NCBI GenBank assembly: GCA_016786925.1
Contig: JAEUTU010000116.1
Span: 1 to 56,037 of the forward strand
Source of the DNA: Bacteroidia bacterium
GTDB lineage: Bacteria; Bacteroidota; Bacteroidia; 2-12-FULL-35-15
Length of the DNA stretch: 56,037 nucleotides
Direction: 5' to 3'
Position numbers and translations under genes: made by a program
Shown here: piece after piece, positions 54,021-56,037 of the stretch
Layout of the letters: each line of letters opens with the position of its first letter
How positions within the stretch are numbered: the stretch's first letter is position 1
Notes under the pieces: model-generated
Databases searched by the model: none
What the model was told of the DNA's origin: nothing
The model's input: only the letters and a program-made list of their open reading frames with translations

Positions 54021-55754
54021 TTGAAGAAAAAGCTTACATATCTATTTTCAGTTTTTACATTGTATCTGTTACTTTGTAGTTCCTCTGTTATTGCCCAGGA
54101 AAAAGAATCTACGGATATTCATAAAACAAAGAGCTCCGCTACAATAGGTGGAGTTAAGTATTATTTGCATACTGTAGAGAAGGGGCAAACCTTATTTGCT
54201 ATTGCTAAATTTTATAAGATCGAAGTGAATGATCTGGTGATTGAGAACCCTGAGGCAATAGATGGAATAAAACCCGGTCAGGTACTACGTATCCCTGTTG
54301 AGAAAAAAGTTGTTGTGAAGCAAGAACCAAGTATTGATACATCCAACTGTATCGTTCATACGGTAGAGAAAGGGCAAACACTTTATTCAATAACTAAACA
54401 GTATGGTGTAACTGACGAAGTGCTGAAAAAGTTAAATCCGGAACTTCTGAATGGTTTGAAAACCGGTCAAAAAATTAAGATCCCTTCTAATAAACCTAAA
54501 GCGACAACTGCAGTAGTTGCAATAACTACTGATAAAATAATTGTTGAAGAAAAAGCGAAAGAAAAGCCCCTCGATCAATCAACTACTACTTCAAAAATTG
54601 AAGCAGCTGATCATGTTACTTCTCCTACAAAAAAATACAAAGGTGAGTTGAAGGATGAATATAATATCGCTTTCTTTTTGCCTTTTCATGCCGATGAATC
54701 CAATGCAATTGAAATTGAAAAATTGGTAAAAGGTGAGGAGCAGTTTTCTAACAAAACAAAAGTTGCACTAGAATTTTATGAGGGAGCTAAATTGGCAATT
54801 GATTCACTCAAAAAGGAGAAATTAAATGCGAAGATCTTTGTATATGATGTTGATGACAAAGATTCATTGGGTGTGTTGACCTTGTTAAAAAAGCCGGAAT
54901 TAGCATCGATGGATCTGATCATTGGTCCATTATATGGAACTAGTTTTATGCCGGTAGCTAAGTTTGCAAAAGAAAATGAAATTCCAATTGTTTCTCCCTT
55001 CACTCAAGTGAATAAGATCTTATTTGAGAATCCATACGTTTGTAAAGTTTCTCCTTCCGTTACCCTTCAAGTAGAACGGATGGCAACTTATGTGGTAGAT
55101 TCATTCCAAACTCAGAACATAGTATTGGTAAATGGCGGAGGTTTGGCTAAAGATGTTCCTTTCTATAACTCATTTAAAAAAACTGCGAACGATTATTTAA
55201 TGAGCAAGTCAGCCACTAAAAAAGATACGATCAAAGAAGCAAAAGGATTGAGTGGTTTACAAGCATTATTAAGTACCACTCAGGTGAATGTGGTTGTATT
55301 GCCTTCCAGTAACCAGTCGTTTGTTACAGAATTTATTAGCAAGCTACATGCTTTAAGGGATAAGTATAAGATCGTATTGTTTGGTCTTCAATCTTGGATG
55401 AATTACGATAATCTTGATTTTGAATATTTAAATACAGTATCACTGCACACACCTTCTAATACGTTTATTGACTACAATAATGTCAAGGTAAAAACATTCA
55501 TAAAAAATTATAGGGAATCTTATAAAACCGAACCGGATCACTTCTCCTTTCAGGGATTTGATGTAACCTACTTTTTTATAAATGCATTGAAACAAAATGG
55601 AACAGGTTTCCTGAATAATTTGGATCAATTGAAATATAATGGTTTGGATGCTAATTTTGAATTTTCGCAATTTCCTGTAGAAAGCGGTTTTGAGAATAAA
55701 TATGTTTTTATTCAGCGATATCAGGATTATCAATTAGTTAAAGCTGTTCAATAA
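54021..55754 (+). CDS. Two-LysM protein with periplasmic ligand-binding (ABC substrate-type) domain
   Basis: A 577-residue exported protein. The TTG at 54021, one base after the guaA stop, begins a good signal peptide (LKKKLTYLFSVFTLYLLLCSSSVIAQ); an ATG at 53976 inside guaA is the alternative start. Two LysM domains follow: HTVEKGQTLFAIAKFYKIEVN and HTVEKGQTLYSITKQYGVTDE, which bind peptidoglycan. After a low-complexity linker the rest is a type I periplasmic-binding fold (YNIAFFLPFHADESN, ALEFYEGAKLAIDSLKKE, LIIGPLYGTSFMPVAKFAKENEIPIVSPF). The combination suggests a wall-anchored sensor or amidase-regulating factor. Ligand unknown. Confidence 0.88.
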   Translation: MKKKLTYLFSVFTLYLLLCSSSVIAQEKESTDIHKTKSSATIGGVKYYLHTVEKGQTLFAIAKFYKIEVNDLVIENPEAIDGIKPGQVLRIPVEKKVVVKQEPSIDTSNCIVHTVEKGQTLYSITKQYGVTDEVLKKLNPELLNGLKTGQKIKIPSNKPKATTAVVAITTDKIIVEEKAKEKPLDQSTTTSKIEAADHVTSPTKKYKGELKDEYNIAFFLPFHADESNAIEIEKLVKGEEQFSNKTKVALEFYEGAKLAIDSLKKEKLNAKIFVYDVDDKDSLGVLTLLKKPELASMDLIIGPLYGTSFMPVAKFAKENEIPIVSPFTQVNKILFENPYVCKVSPSVTLQVERMATYVVDSFQTQNIVLVNGGGLAKDVPFYNSFKKTANDYLMSKSATKKDTIKEAKGLSGLQALLSTTQVNVVVLPSSNQSFVTEFISKLHALRDKYKIVLFGLQSWMNYDNLDFEYLNTVSLHTPSNTFIDYNNVKVKTFIKNYRESYKTEPDHFSFQGFDVTYFFINALKQNGTGFLNNLDQLKYNGLDANFEFSQFPVESGFENKYVFIQRYQDYQLVKAVQ

Positions 55755-56037
55755 TGCTTACCAAGGAACATATAACCGAATGGTTTAAAGAGCTGCAGGA
55801 TTCTATATGCCATGCTTTGGAGAAGGAGGATGGTAAGGGTAAATTTGAAGAAGACAATTGGGTACGTGAAGAAGGCGGGGGTGGAAGAACCCGTATCATT
55901 CAAAATGGGAATGTAATTGAAAAAGGCGGTGTTAATTTCTCTGCTGTGTTTGGAGAAGTACCTACATTCCTGAAAAATGAGCATAACTCCGCTCAATTAA
56001 ACAATCATACGTTTTATGCAACAGGTGTTTCCATTGT
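55754..56037 (+). CDS. hemF: Oxygen-dependent coproporphyrinogen III oxidase, N-terminal part
   Basis: This partial gene is cut by the window end after 94 codons. The start ATG overlaps the previous stop as TAATG (1-base overlap). It shows HITEWFKELQDSICHALEKEDG, NWVREEGGGGRTRIIQNGNVIEKGGVNFSAVFGE, the hallmark of HemF, which converts coproporphyrinogen III to protoporphyrinogen IX using oxygen. It is probably co-transcribed with guaA and the LysM gene. The enzyme points to aerobic growth. Confidence 0.96.
   Translation, partial: MLTKEHITEWFKELQDSICHALEKEDGKGKFEEDNWVREEGGGGRTRIIQNGNVIEKGGVNFSAVFGEVPTFLKNEHNSAQLNNHTFYATGVSI

Overview
The window is AT-rich chromosomal DNA of a free-living, aerobic member of the Bacteroidota. 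The evidence is: secreted proteins ending in type IX secretion (T9SS) sorting domains (2211-3458, 13942-15366, 33944-35203); Bacteroidota-type promoters with a TAnnTTTG -7 box, often only a few bases before the start codon; a DUF5686 surface protein; futalosine-pathway menaquinone genes; LPS genes (lpxH, lpxK, lptB, hldD); and oxygen-dependent hemF. I see no prophage, transposase or CRISPR array. Most of the window is ordinary core genome with short operons on both strands.

Layout. 1-3530 (minus): a probable haem/metallo-tetrapyrrole uptake operon in the order HmuY-like secreted protein, CbiX/CbiK-like chelatase lipoprotein, PepSY-type membrane protein, TonB-dependent receptor (cut by the window edge). 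A LuxR-type response regulator lies just upstream. 4385-15366 (minus): a sulfatase-modifying-factor-like protein, a U32 peptidase/rRNA-modification protein, tRNA-Arg(CCU), lpxH, an M1 aminopeptidase, a TlpA-like thioredoxin, gatB and a choice-of-anchor-B protein. 15466-20944: an unrecognised 535-residue protein with a GNAT-like stretch, a purine nucleoside phosphorylase overlapping lpxK, and a Nif3-like/zinc-ribbon pair. 20963-25200 (minus): an SGNH-like lipoprotein, NifU-C and Mrp (Fe-S assembly), a haem-binding-domain protein and a beta-barrel protein. 25231-25671: tRNA-Val(UAC) and a GIY-YIG nuclease gene bracketed by two copies of the tRNA-Val 3' part plus its terminator. 25793-32489 (minus): lipoprotein, folC, lptB, DUF5686 protein, AhpD-like protein, tatC. 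32570-36255: a GT87-like membrane protein, an SGNH/PKD secreted protein and a SiaB/SiaC signalling pair. 36369-43560 (minus): the complete histidine operon hisGDCBHAF(IE), preceded by a short ORF with five His codons and an intrinsic terminator. 43612-56037: ChaN-like protein, membrane protein, fabD, Bax-inhibitor-1 protein, folE, PTPS-type pterin synthase, mqnB, mqnD, hldD, a six-repeat beta-flower-type secreted protein, guaA, a LysM/periplasmic-binding protein and the start of hemF.

Three things stand out. First, the his leader (43388-43560) reads as a full ribosome-mediated attenuator: promoter, peptide MKNSTHIHHHHTYPKG, a leader-end segment able to pair with the terminator 5' arm, and the terminator. 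Second, the 337-bp GIY-YIG/tRNA-Val unit looks like a very small tRNA-targeting element, whose nuclease gene ends inside a tRNA remnant with a rewritten anticodon arm. Third, the haem operon pairs an HmuY-like protein with an exported CbiX/CbiK-type chelatase, which would play the part of HmuS. Functional statements are by motif and family recognition from reading alone; no database search was run.
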